Made by a program: the position numbers and the translations under genes. Of a stretch of DNA of 64,000 bases, positions 17,248 to 26,025 are shown one piece after another. Source of the DNA: Ruegeria conchae (GTDB taxonomy: Bacteria > Pseudomonadota > Alphaproteobacteria > Rhodobacterales > Rhodobacteraceae); assembly GCF_000192475.1 (NCBI RefSeq), contig NZ_AEYW01000014.1, forward strand, positions 124,001-188,000. Reading direction: 5' to 3'. Position 1 is the stretch's first letter; each line of letters begins with the position of its first letter. Under the pieces are notes generated by a model. The model was not told the origin of the DNA. It saw only the letters and a program-made list of their open reading frames with translations, and searched no databases.

Positions 17248-17290
17248 GGTGACATTCACCCCCCAATAGGGTGACATCCAGCATGTCACC
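17248..17290. repeat. GGTGACAT iteron-like repeats, possible origin/operator
   Basis: GGTGACAT occurs at 17248-17255 and 17270-17277, with an inverted copy ATGTCACC at 17283-17290. The last two form an inverted repeat with a 5-bp spacer. The first copy is followed by TCACC. The cluster lies between divergent parA (starts 17076) and rep (starts 17451) in an AT-rich stretch, where a replication origin or Rep/ParA operator is expected. Confidence 0.45.
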
Positions 17291-17450
17291 TAATACCTAA
17301 TAACCGATTTTTCTTTTGAATTTGAGAAGTGAAGTGGGCATCCTGCTTTTCAAAGTTCGTTGACAAACTACGGGATTTCATCACACTGAACCCAATTGAT
17401 GGAATCGGACAGCAAGACCGATCCGCTCGAGGCACAGTGGCAGTATCAAA

Positions 17451-18149
17451 ATGGAAATAAAACGATTTACAGGACATCAGGCTGGTTCACAGAAGTACGA
17501 TCTACTAACTGCAATCTCTGTTGCGGGATTAAGTGGTACACCCGGTTTTCAAAATTCAATGATGCGGCTCATTGCGTTGATAACCGCCCGATACAACTGG
17601 CGCACTGACGAGCTGACGGTCGGACAAAAAGAAATGGCCCGCCTCTGGTCCGTGGACCAACGAACCGTCAAGCGAGAAATTAAGCGATTGACGAATTATA
17701 ATATGCTTCTTCAGCTTAGGCCCGGAGTTAGAGGCCGTGTTGCGGCGTACCGACTCAACTACACGGAAATTTATCGCCTAAGCAAACCAGTTTGGCAAAA
17801 TGTTGGTTCTGATTTTGTATCACGCATGGAAATGCAAATACCAAAACCATCCGAAAAGGTCGTTCATGTTCAATTTGGTCAAGAAAAACAATTAGAAGTC
17901 GAACTTGAGAGGCAAGATCTTCAAAGTCCGTGGGGTAGGGTGCTCCAACGCCTATCAGAGTCAGAAATGTTGTTGTTCAAATGCTGGTATCGTGACCTTC
18001 AACTTGTTGAAACCCAAGATCAGACGATCACCTTGCGTGCGCCAAGCAAGTTCATTGCACAATACATTCAGTCTCACCATTTGAAACCTTTGCTTGGAGC
18101 TATCCAACTTGAATTTGGGCGAATTCGGAAGGTGCGTCTGATAGGCTAA
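17451..18149 (+). CDS. DnaA-like plasmid replication initiator
   Basis: This 232-residue protein contains AGSQKYDLLTAISVAG, RLIALITARYNWRTDELTVG and ARLWSVDQRTVKREIKRL (a helix-turn-helix). These match the DnaA-like initiators of Rhodobacterales plasmids. The C-terminal 80 residues (LLFKCWYRDLQL...LRAPSKFIAQYIQSHHLKPL) resemble the DnaA N-terminal domain. The full DnaA AAA+ domain is absent, as normal for this class. The adjacent divergent parAB supports its role. The start at ATG 17451 lacks a strong Shine-Dalgarno. Confidence 0.8.
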   Translation: MEIKRFTGHQAGSQKYDLLTAISVAGLSGTPGFQNSMMRLIALITARYNWRTDELTVGQKEMARLWSVDQRTVKREIKRLTNYNMLLQLRPGVRGRVAAYRLNYTEIYRLSKPVWQNVGSDFVSRMEMQIPKPSEKVVHVQFGQEKQLEVELERQDLQSPWGRVLQRLSESEMLLFKCWYRDLQLVETQDQTITLRAPSKFIAQYIQSHHLKPLLGAIQLEFGRIRKVRLIG

Positions 18150-18318
18150 CTGGACCATGCCGTTGCTTTTCCTGAATTTGTTTGAATTATACCAGTCAGA
18201 TTTTCAGATTAAAACTAGTAGGGAACCGTTCTTTGTCGCGGTCGTTGATCGGCATGTTGCAGCTTCGTGTGTTTATTCCAATCGAGGCTTGGTCTGTAAT
18301 GATATTTGGGAAAGTCTT

Positions 18319-18743
18319 GTGATCTATTTCAATGGCGCGCTCTACCCAGTATCTGTGATCCTATTCACGGTCTACTTCTGCGTTCGAAACGGCGTTTCCT
18401 ATCGTGATCTAGAAGAAATACCGGCTGAAAGTAGTGTTAAGGTCGAACATGCGAGGATGAACAGATGGTTAGTAATGTATTCATCCTTGGCGGGTTGCAA
18501 ATCACAGAAATGGAAGGCCAACACAATGGCATCCTAAAGCGGATCAAAGTTAACAAATTTCGTAGCAACACGACCGGGATCAAAGAAGTAAACAATATCT
18601 TCAAGCAGGATCACCGGCTCATCAAGCAGCTTACGAGGCCCATGCTTCGCTTTGAAAGCTTCACCCCGGTTGTTGCAGACTTCGAAACAGCAAATTTGAT
18701 CGGTAAGAGGCCGCTGGGACGTTCGACACGCGGATTCCGCTAG
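18319..18743 (+). pseudogene. Heavily decayed IS6 transposase relic
   Basis: From 18319 one frame reads YPVSVILFTVYFCVRNGVSY then RDLEEI, and from ~18530 another frame reads NTTGIKEVNNIF then QDHRLIKQLTRPMLRFESF. Both align with the IS6 transposase at 22193-22873, but the central catalytic region with both Asp residues is deleted and the frame shifts. A possible left terminal repeat (GGCATGTTGCAGC) lies near 18253. The relic sits 170 bp after rep. Confidence 0.65.
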
Positions 18744-19288
18744 TTTGCAGAACTCGCTGGATAATTTAACCTAATCAGAGTGATAGCTTTATTTTTCTGC
18801 TATGTTTGCGATAGCTCCACAGATTCTACTTGGTACGGTTGAGGTGAGCCCATTTTCGGATCAGACTTTCAGAATCGGATGCAACATGAACCCGATCAGC
18901 ACAACAATATTGTCGCGTCTTAGTCAAATCCAGCTAATTCTCCCTCTCTAGGGGAGGGGGGCTGGGCGCAAGTTCAGACCATTTTACATGGGTGCGATCC
19001 AGAGTTTTGGGTCAGTTGGTTTCGACATTTGAACGAGGTCGAAAGGGTAGGGGCCTAGGCTATGCTTGTTGAGCCTTCTTGTTTATTGCCCACTACATTG
19101 CATATCAGTGGTCAGGGCGGGTTTTGGCGGTCGACACACCGATCAGGACATTGCGCATCGAAACCGTGGATTAAGGCGGAATACCGCGTGGGCTTGCCCA
19201 ATAGAGAGCGGGCGACTATCTAGCGGACACGATTTATGAGTCTGTCATAACAGACATGTCTCAATCCTGATCACAGTGGGCATGTGCA
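18744..19288. other. Intergenic, mostly unassigned
   Basis: This 545-bp stretch follows the IS relic. No protein-like frame was found. A short inverted repeat, GTCTGT-CATA-ACAGAC, at 19240-19255 lies 34 bp before the exporter start and could be an operator. Nothing else is supported. Confidence 0.35.
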
Positions 19289-21070
19289 TTGCAAAAGATC
19301 AAATCAAAGTTTGCGGCGGTACTAAGCGATTCCGTCTTGTGGCGTTTGCTGTCAGAGAACATGCGGGAGCAAATGCTGCCGTATACCATTGCAATTATCG
19401 CGATGGTGTTTGTGGCGGGGACTACAGCTGGTATCGCGTTCATCATGCGAGATGTCGTTGACTCGCTGTTCGACAGTGAGAATTCGGCCAAGATCTTTAG
19501 CGTTTCGATGGCCGTGTTCACTATTTTCTTGGTAAAAGGTGTCGCCACCTACGTCCAGGTTGTGGCATTGACCCGCGCTGGGAACCGGATCGTATCAAAA
19601 CAGCAGATCAAGCTATATGACAAGCTTTTGCGGCAGGGCGTATCTTTCTTTAACCTGACCGAAAGCTCGGATTTGCTGTTGAGAGTGACACAGACAGCAC
19701 AGGCTGCGCGGACGGTTATCGAAATAATGGTCACGACCGCCGTTCGAGACATGCTTACATTGATCGGTTTGCTTGCCGTGATGTTCTATCAGCAACCAGT
19801 TTTGTCCCTCTTTACGCTAATCGTCGGCCCGCTTGCAATTCTGGGGGTTCGGATGCTGCTTCGTAAAGTCCGCGATATTGCGGATATGGAGCTGCAGTCG
19901 ATGAGCGCGATCATGAAAGTCATTCAGGAGACGTCAGCCGGAATTCGGGTGGTCAAGTCCTTTGGACTAGAAGAACGCATGGCGGAACAGATGAATTCGG
20001 CAGTTAAAAGCGTCGAAAAACGCCGAAATAAGCTTGCTCGCTTGCAAGCGGCAACCAGCCCACTGACTGATATTCTGGCAGGATTTGCAATTGCGTCGGT
20101 CATCGGGCTGAGTGCAGGTAAATTGTTTGGTGCAGCGGCCTCTACCCCAGGCGAACTGATGTCATTCGTTACTGCTGTGATGATGGCGTATGAACCTGCG
20201 AAGCGTCTGACCAAGGTGCGGGTGAAGATGGAAGTGGGTTTGCGGCGTGTTAAAATGCTGTTCAGCATGCTGGACGAGCCGGAAACCCTGCCTGAGGAAG
20301 CTAATCCCAAAGCGTTACCGGATGGGCCTCGCAAAGTCGTGTTTGACGATGTTGTATTCGGCTACGCCCGGCGTGATCCGATCTTGAAGGGGCTTTCGTT
20401 GACCTTTGAGGCCGGCAAGACGACCGCTTTGGTTGGCTTATCTGGTGGCGGAAAGTCGACCATTTTGAACCTTGCATTGCGCCTATATGATCCAAACAGT
20501 GGTACGATTTCGATTGATGGCCAAGACATAAAATACGCCTCTTTCAAGACGTTGCGCCAGAATATGTCCTTTGTCGGCCAAGAGACATTTCTTTTCTCAG
20601 CGTCGATCGCAGACAATATTCGCTTTGGCCGAGAGGGAGCGACACAAGAGGACGTGATTGAGGCCGCCAAGGCCGCAAACGCCTATGATTTCATAATGAC
20701 TTTGGAGCAGGGCTTTGACACCATGGTGGGCGAAAACGGAGCCTTCTTATCTGGCGGTCAGAAACAGCGCCTTGCGATCGCCCGCGCGTTGTTGCGCGAT
20801 AGCCCCATTCTGTTGCTGGACGAGCCGACGAGTGCGCTGGATTCAAAGTCGGAACATCTGGTGCAGGAAGCGCTCAGCAGGCTTACGGAAGGGCGTACAA
20901 CAATTATCGTTGCGCATCGCCTTTCAACGATTATGCACGCGGACAAGATTGTTGTGATTGAAAGCGGGGAAGTGTTGGAGCAAGGGAGCGCCAAACATTT
21001 GTTGAAAGAACAAGGCCCTTTCAAAACCTTGTACGACCATCAGTATTCTAACGCAGTTAGCGCAGAGTGA
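19289..21070 (+). CDS. MsbA-like ABC exporter (fused permease-ATPase)
   Basis: This 593-residue half-transporter has six predicted membrane helices in residues 25-310. The nucleotide-binding domain spans ~350-585: Walker A GLSGGGKST, signature LSGGQKQR, Walker B ILLLDEPTS, and H-loop in VAHRLST. It should homodimerise in the inner membrane and export a lipid, glycolipid or drug. A TTG start is used. The glycosyltransferase starts 7 nt after its stop, so export of a glycosylated lipid or polysaccharide precursor is plausible (inference). Confidence 0.88.
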   Translation: MQKIKSKFAAVLSDSVLWRLLSENMREQMLPYTIAIIAMVFVAGTTAGIAFIMRDVVDSLFDSENSAKIFSVSMAVFTIFLVKGVATYVQVVALTRAGNRIVSKQQIKLYDKLLRQGVSFFNLTESSDLLLRVTQTAQAARTVIEIMVTTAVRDMLTLIGLLAVMFYQQPVLSLFTLIVGPLAILGVRMLLRKVRDIADMELQSMSAIMKVIQETSAGIRVVKSFGLEERMAEQMNSAVKSVEKRRNKLARLQAATSPLTDILAGFAIASVIGLSAGKLFGAAASTPGELMSFVTAVMMAYEPAKRLTKVRVKMEVGLRRVKMLFSMLDEPETLPEEANPKALPDGPRKVVFDDVVFGYARRDPILKGLSLTFEAGKTTALVGLSGGGKSTILNLALRLYDPNSGTISIDGQDIKYASFKTLRQNMSFVGQETFLFSASIADNIRFGREGATQEDVIEAAKAANAYDFIMTLEQGFDTMVGENGAFLSGGQKQRLAIARALLRDSPILLLDEPTSALDSKSEHLVQEALSRLTEGRTTIIVAHRLSTIMHADKIVVIESGEVLEQGSAKHLLKEQGPFKTLYDHQYSNAVSAE

Positions 21071-21077
21071 GCTTGGT

Positions 21078-21989
21078 TTGACGCAGCAATCTGCAAGACG
21101 ACCGGCGCGGCAACCACTGGCCGCGACCGTCATTATTCCAACTTACCACAGTTGGGATCAACTGCAGATCTGTCTGGACTGTTTGGCTTCCCAGACCCTG
21201 AATGCCGTTCAATTCGAGATTATTGCGGTAAACAATGATCCTTCCGACCAAACTCCGTCTGAGTTTCGCTTGCCTGCAAACGCTCGTATATTGAGCGAAG
21301 CAAAGCCGGGCTCATACGCGGCACGAAATCGCGGTATCGATGACGCGAATGCCGACCTATTTTTCTTTACCGATTCAGATTGTCAGCCTGACCCACAGTA
21401 TCTGGAAGCTGGATTGAAGATGGCCCAGGATCACCCTGAGGTTGGGCGGTTCGGAGGCAATGTTGTTCTAATTCCTAACGGGGAAGAATGGACGACAACG
21501 GAATTGTATGACGTTCATCTTGGTCTGGAGCAGCAGAAGTGGGTTGAGCGTGGCAGAGCTGTTACTGCCAACCTGATTTTGCGTCGCAGTGTGATAGATC
21601 AAGTCGGTCGGTTCAACGACACGGTTTTGTCAGGTGGTGATATGGAATGGAACGATCGCGCAAAAGCTGCAGGCGAACCTATCCTTTTTGCCGAGGAAGC
21701 CATCGTAAGACATCCAGCGCGTAGAAGTCTTGGTGAACACATCACCAAAGCCCGCCGAATTGAAGGCGCGCGTTTGCGTAGGAACGCGAAGCGTGGATTT
21801 GTGAATTACATACCACCCGTTCACAAGCTGATCCCGTCGTTTAAGACTCTGAAAAATCTTCTTGGAAAATCCGATCTATCTACCCGACGAGCCCTTGGAG
21901 TTTGGGGTGTCCATTATGTTCTTCGAGTGGTGAAGATAACTGAAACTATTCGTCTGCTCTGGCTACGACGCGCCGATCAGCGGAAATAG
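21078..21989 (+). CDS. Family 2 glycosyltransferase
   Basis: This 303-residue GT-A enzyme reads TVIIPTYHSWDQLQICLDCL at its N-terminus, with the nucleotide-sugar metal motif DSD in LFFFTDSDCQPD (about 97) and a GGDMEWNDR acceptor-side motif near 190. No membrane helix is evident, so it acts at the cytosolic face. A TTG start is used, 7 nt after the exporter stop, so the two form an operon. The sugar donor and acceptor are unknown. Confidence 0.85.
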   Translation: MTQQSARRPARQPLAATVIIPTYHSWDQLQICLDCLASQTLNAVQFEIIAVNNDPSDQTPSEFRLPANARILSEAKPGSYAARNRGIDDANADLFFFTDSDCQPDPQYLEAGLKMAQDHPEVGRFGGNVVLIPNGEEWTTTELYDVHLGLEQQKWVERGRAVTANLILRRSVIDQVGRFNDTVLSGGDMEWNDRAKAAGEPILFAEEAIVRHPARRSLGEHITKARRIEGARLRRNAKRGFVNYIPPVHKLIPSFKTLKNLLGKSDLSTRRALGVWGVHYVLRVVKITETIRLLWLRRADQRK

Positions 21990-22107
21990 GGCTAATTAAA
22001 CAGATCTCTTCATGTACTTGGTTTGAAAACTCAAATTCTTTGCGAAACTAGGCTTTTGTGTAGTAGTCATAAGTATAATATTTTGATTATTAAGACGCGT
22101 TGATGAT

Positions 22108-22926
22108 GGCTCAGTTGCAAACTCTTATCCATTGACCTTCGTGGCTTTAGCGCATGTGTGGCGAACGACACTATCCAGTTGAAGGTTGGTCCATGATTTC
22201 TTTCAAAGGTGCGCAATATCCGAAGGATGTTATCCTATTCGCAGTCTTCTTTTACGTCCGATACGGCGTGTCGTACCGAGATCTGGAAGAAATCATGGCA
22301 GAACGCGGTGTATCGGTTGATCATGCGACACTGAACTGTTGGGTGACACGATGCTCAGGCGCAATTGCTGATGTAGCGCGCCGCAGGAAAGGGCCATGTG
22401 ATCGCTCTTGGAGAATGGATGAGACTTACATCAAGGTGAAGGGTGCGTGGGTCTATCTCTATCGGGCCGTCGATAAATACGGCAAGACGCTTGATTTCAT
22501 GTTTTCACCACAGCGAAACAAGCCTGCCGCGACGAACTTCTTCGCTCGGATGAAGGAGGTCAATGGTTTGCCACGGAAGATTGTCATCGACAAAAGCGGA
22601 GCTAACACGGCTGGCATCAAGGCCATAAACAAGATGCTGAAAGGCTTTGGTTGCCCGATCCCGATTGAGATGGTCAGGCGGAAATACCTGAACAACATCG
22701 TGGAACAGGACCATTGTTTCATCAAGAGACGCATCCGGCCAATGCTAGGGTTCAAGGCATTTGCCTAAGCGGCGGCAACCCTCGACGGAATCGAAGTGGC
22801 GCACATGATCCGCAAAGATCAAATCACGCCCGGACTCTGTCCCTTTCAACAATTCAGAGAACTGCTCGCATAACAAAGAAGGTCAGATGTATTTCCTTGA
22901 ACATCGGAACACTTCGCAACAGTACC
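22108..22926. mobile_element. IS6-family element, 819 bp, transposase broken
   Basis: The left end begins GGCTCAGTTGCAAACTC and the right end, read inward, begins GGTACTGTTGCGAAGTG, giving related imperfect inverted repeats. Length fits IS6. The 8-bp flanks (TTGATGAT and AAGTTACA) differ. The right end stops 3 bp short of the stop codon of the GntR gene. Confidence 0.7.
22193..22873 (+). pseudogene. IS6-family transposase with in-frame stop
   Basis: The frame starts MISFKGAQYPKDVILFAVFF and carries the first catalytic Asp in RMDETYIKVKGAW, the second in IVIDKSGANTAG, and Glu in NNIVEQDH. A TAA at 22766-22768 interrupts it after LGFKAFA. The same frame then continues AAATLDGIEVAHMIRKDQ to a normal end at 22873. 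The full length of 226 residues is typical, so this is a nonsense-inactivated copy missing only the last ~35 residues. Confidence 0.8.
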
Positions 22927-22929
22927 AAG

Positions 22930-23640
22930 TTACATGCGCCCGGTGAGTATCTTAGCCAGATCGGGTTCAACCTTTCGGGTTCGTTCCAAATCCAGACTGT
23001 TTTTTACGTGGAGGAGGTGGTGTTGGATGTTGTCTTCCGCGGATTGTGGGTCACCACTCACGATCGCATCAATGATCGAGGCGTGCTCATCATCGGGACA
23101 CGAAGAGTCCCTGTTAGTTCCAAACAATGCCACGATCAGAGATGACCGGGTCACCAACTCGCGCACAACGCGTGTAAGTACCGAATTGTTGTGGCATTTG
23201 GCCAGTTCCACATGAAATTCACCTGAAAGCCGGATGATCTCAGTTCGATCATTTGCTGCCCGAGCTTCATCTTCTTCTTTGACATGTGTCCGTAGCGCGT
23301 CGATTCCTAGGCTGCCGTTCTCATGTGCCAGTGTACGTACGATGCCAGATTCAATCATCAAGCGGGCCTCAAAAACCTCTCGAGCTTCGTCAGGGCTTGG
23401 ACAAGCTATAAAGGCGCCACGGTTGGAGTGCAGTTCAACAATGCCTTGGCTGCTCAATAACAACAAAGCTCGGCGAACGCGCATTCGGCCTACGCCAAAA
23501 GTCTCGCACAAGGTTTGTTCGCTCAATTTGGTTCTAGGCGCCAGCTTCTGTTCCATGACCGCAGAATAAATTCGGTCAACGATCAATTGCTCATCCGGAT
23601 CGGATTGGACGGCGTCGAGTTTTTGTTGGGCGTCTGTCAT
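22930..23640 (-). CDS. GntR-family (FCD) transcriptional regulator
   Basis: This 236-residue regulator has a winged helix-turn-helix at ~15-80 (LCETFGVGRMRVRRALLLLS) and an all-helical FCD effector domain (about 90-220: EVFEARLMIESGIVRTLA, SGEFHVELAKCHNN, DEHASIIDAIVSGDPQSAEDNI) with the metal-binding Asp/His pattern. The chosen ATG (MTDAQQKLD) removes a 21-codon unlikely extension. It is divergent from the solute-receptor gene at 23869 and is the obvious candidate to control that operon through the operator at 23762-23773. Confidence 0.88.
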   Translation of the reverse strand: MTDAQQKLDAVQSDPDEQLIVDRIYSAVMEQKLAPRTKLSEQTLCETFGVGRMRVRRALLLLSSQGIVELHSNRGAFIACPSPDEAREVFEARLMIESGIVRTLAHENGSLGIDALRTHVKEEDEARAANDRTEIIRLSGEFHVELAKCHNNSVLTRVVRELVTRSSLIVALFGTNRDSSCPDDEHASIIDAIVSGDPQSAEDNIQHHLLHVKNSLDLERTRKVEPDLAKILTGRM

Positions 23641-23752
23641 CTTGTTCCGATTTGGCAGGAATACATGTCGATCGTACTTAACCGTACAACTTCTAACTGA
23701 CAATATATTGGTCTTCTGTTTGCAATATCAACAATCACGTTTACTAAAAGTG

Positions 23753-23781
23753 TTGACACAGATTGTTAACAATGCAGTATC
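23753..23781 (+). promoter_or_regulatory. Promoter with GntR-type operator between -35 and -10
   Basis: TTGACA at 23753-23758 is a consensus -35. A weak -10 (AGTATC, 23776-23781) follows at 17 bp. The spacer contains the perfect 12-bp palindrome ATTGTTAACAAT (23762-23773), close to the FadR/FCD operator pattern TTGT-N2-ACAA. Binding there by the divergent GntR protein would block the promoter of the transporter operon. Confidence 0.55.
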
Positions 23782-23868
23782 CAAGAGGCATTCCGGGATT
23801 CGACCGGTCGCATTGTATACTTCGCCAAGCGCCCAGAAGAGGCGCCGAGACCTCATAGGGAGGAAAGA

Positions 23869-25056
23869 ATGAAACGTAGAAAACTGATTAAATCCTCGGT
23901 CGCATTGGCCTTGACCGCATCCGTGCTTGGCTCGGCTGCCTGGGCGGATAACCCCGTACTTAAGATCGGCTTTGTCGGGGTTACCTCGGGTCCGGCGGCG
24001 GCTTGGGGCATCTCTAACCAGCGATCGATGGAGGCGAGGGCAGACTGGATTAACGAATCCGGCGGTTACCAGATTGGCGATACCACTTACGATATCGAAA
24101 TCGTTTCATTCGACGATCAGAAAGACCCCAAACGTGCGATCGCTGGCATGGAAAAAATGGCGCAGGAAGGGATCCACTATGTGGTTGGTCCCAACGTGGA
24201 TGACGGCGCAGCCGCCGTTCGCCCAGTTGCCGAAGCAAAAGGGATCATGTATTTTCCATATGCTTTCCCTAAAGAGCTTTACACAGCGCCGGCATCGAAT
24301 GCGGTTCTGGGCATGGTTGCAAACTACCAGTCAGGTCCAGCGATTTATAAGTATCTGAAGGACGAAAAGGGCGTGAAGACGGTGGCTTTTGTTGCTGCCA
24401 ACGAGTCTGATCCGCTGAGCCAGCGTGATGGCGGGATCGCTGCGGCCAATGCGCTGGGTCTTGAAGTTGTCTCTGACAATGTGACGTATCAGGTGGACAC
24501 TACGGACTTTACCCCAGTTCTGACGCCGGTCATGCGGACACAACCTGATCTGCTGGTCCTGTCAGGTGTTTCACCGGCCAATGCCCCTCAGCTGATCCGT
24601 TCGGCTCGAGAGCTTGGGTTCCAGGGCATAATTTCAACTGAGACGGCGCAGGATGCGACGGTTTTGCGCGAAGGCGCAGGTGAACTGGCCAACGGGTTCA
24701 TCTCGGTGGGCGGCGCTTCAACCCCTGAAATTGCATCGGATGACATGAAGGAATTCGTCAAGCGCTACACTGACATGTTCGGCGAATATAACGACGAGTC
24801 GAATACCAAGGTCTATGCGCTAGAGTATATTCTGGCGACGCTAAACGCCAATCCGGCAGGTATCGACGATGTGAACGCTTTCCAGACCACAATGGACACG
24901 TTCGAAGCACCAAATCCCTTCATGAAGGGCGATGCTAAGATGCGGTATGTCGGCACGACATCGTTCGGGCAAAAGCGTCAGATCGCGGTTCCGCTGGTGG
25001 TAAATGTCTACCAGGACGGAGAGTTTGAAACACTCTTTGTCGCCGAAGTCGACTGA
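23869..25056 (+). CDS. Periplasmic amide/urea-type ABC solute-binding protein
   Basis: This 395-residue Peripla_BP_6/AmiC-like receptor has a signal peptide (MKRRKLIKSSVALALTASVL..AWA). The mature part starts DNPVLKIGFVGVTSGPAAAW and shows the two-lobe pattern FDDQKDPKRAIAGMEKM and YVVGPNVDDGAAAV. GGGAGGAA precedes the ATG. It delivers a ligand to the LivHMGF-like complex encoded next. Because a hydantoin-racemase-like gene ends the operon, hydantoins, amides or related N-compounds are plausible ligands (inference). Confidence 0.85.
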   Translation: MKRRKLIKSSVALALTASVLGSAAWADNPVLKIGFVGVTSGPAAAWGISNQRSMEARADWINESGGYQIGDTTYDIEIVSFDDQKDPKRAIAGMEKMAQEGIHYVVGPNVDDGAAAVRPVAEAKGIMYFPYAFPKELYTAPASNAVLGMVANYQSGPAIYKYLKDEKGVKTVAFVAANESDPLSQRDGGIAAANALGLEVVSDNVTYQVDTTDFTPVLTPVMRTQPDLLVLSGVSPANAPQLIRSARELGFQGIISTETAQDATVLREGAGELANGFISVGGASTPEIASDDMKEFVKRYTDMFGEYNDESNTKVYALEYILATLNANPAGIDDVNAFQTTMDTFEAPNPFMKGDAKMRYVGTTSFGQKRQIAVPLVVNVYQDGEFETLFVAEVD

Positions 25057-25102
25057 GGCAATACTCCCAACCAAGGCAATCGTCTAACGAGCCTCAATCT
25101 CT

Positions 25103-25125
25103 CCCGGGCTGATGATCAGCCCGGG
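25103..25125 (+). promoter_or_regulatory. Intercistronic hairpin after solute-receptor gene
   Basis: CCCGGGCTGA-TGA-TCAGCCCGGG is a perfect 10-bp GC-rich stem with a 3-nt loop, between the receptor stop (25056) and the permease start (25152). There is no T-run, so it is more likely an mRNA 3'-end stabiliser or partial attenuator than a full terminator. Confidence 0.6.
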
Positions 25126-25151
25126 ATACCCGAACCTTACGCGGGACTCCA

Positions 25152-26021
25152 ATGGAACAGATACTAGCAAATGGCATCTATCTGGGCGCGCAATATGCGA
25201 TGATCGCCTTAGGACTGACGCTGATCTTCGCCCTGATGAACGTACTGAATTTTGCTCACGGACAGATGTACGTTCTCGGCGGCTTCGTCACTTACACCTT
25301 TTACGGGCAGCTTGGTTGGCCATTCATCCTGGCGTTGCTTGCGTCTTGTATCACCCTGGCAGTACTTGGCGCACTCATCGAACGGTTCTTGTTTGCGCCA
25401 GTGATACGACGATCGTCGCGCGAAGAAAGCACAATGCTGCTGGCGGCGGGACTGGCGTTTCTGTTTGACGCGGTCATCCTGCTTGTCTTCGGAGAAAAAC
25501 AGCGTGGCGTGCCCAAGATTGTCGACGGTGTCTTCAACTGGGATTTCAGGCTGATCATGCCTTATGATCGGATCCTGATCTGCGTGCTGGCCATTCTCTC
25601 AATCGTCACCTTCATTCTGTTCATGCAATATTCCAAAACCGGCCGCGCCTTGCGTGCGCTGGCGCAGGACAGAACCGCGGCCCAGCTTATGGGCGTGAAT
25701 GTTGCCCGGTACTCTATGATCGGGTTTGCCCTGGGTGCGATGCTGGCTGGTCTGGTCGGCGGCCTGCTGGTGACCATCACAGGCGTCAATCTGGGCATGG
25801 GCGGGCCGACCTCGATCAAAGCCTTCATGATGGTAATGATCGGCGGTGCAGGTGTGATTTCTGGCGCGATCGCCGGAGGGATCATCCTTGGCTTTATGGA
25901 AGCCATCGGTTTGGCGGTTCTGTCGCAATACGGCGATATCACATATCTACTGATCTTCGTTTCACTGATGATTTTCCTGGCCATCCGCCCGCAGGGCTTG
26001 ATGGGCAAACCGTGGGGTTAA
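25152..26021 (+). CDS. LivH-type ABC permease
   Basis: This 289-residue inner-membrane permease of the branched-chain amino acid/urea type (BPD_transp_2) has about eight helices. The N-terminal block is LGLTLIFALMNVLNFAHGQM. The coupling region is RALAQDRTAAQLMGVNVARY, with the conserved Ala-x-Asp pattern, and GPTSIKAFMMVMIGGAG follows. It pairs with the LivM-like permease that starts 4 nt after its stop. Confidence 0.88.
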   Translation: MEQILANGIYLGAQYAMIALGLTLIFALMNVLNFAHGQMYVLGGFVTYTFYGQLGWPFILALLASCITLAVLGALIERFLFAPVIRRSSREESTMLLAAGLAFLFDAVILLVFGEKQRGVPKIVDGVFNWDFRLIMPYDRILICVLAILSIVTFILFMQYSKTGRALRALAQDRTAAQLMGVNVARYSMIGFALGAMLAGLVGGLLVTITGVNLGMGGPTSIKAFMMVMIGGAGVISGAIAGGIILGFMEAIGLAVLSQYGDITYLLIFVSLMIFLAIRPQGLMGKPWG

Positions 26022-26025
26022 CACT

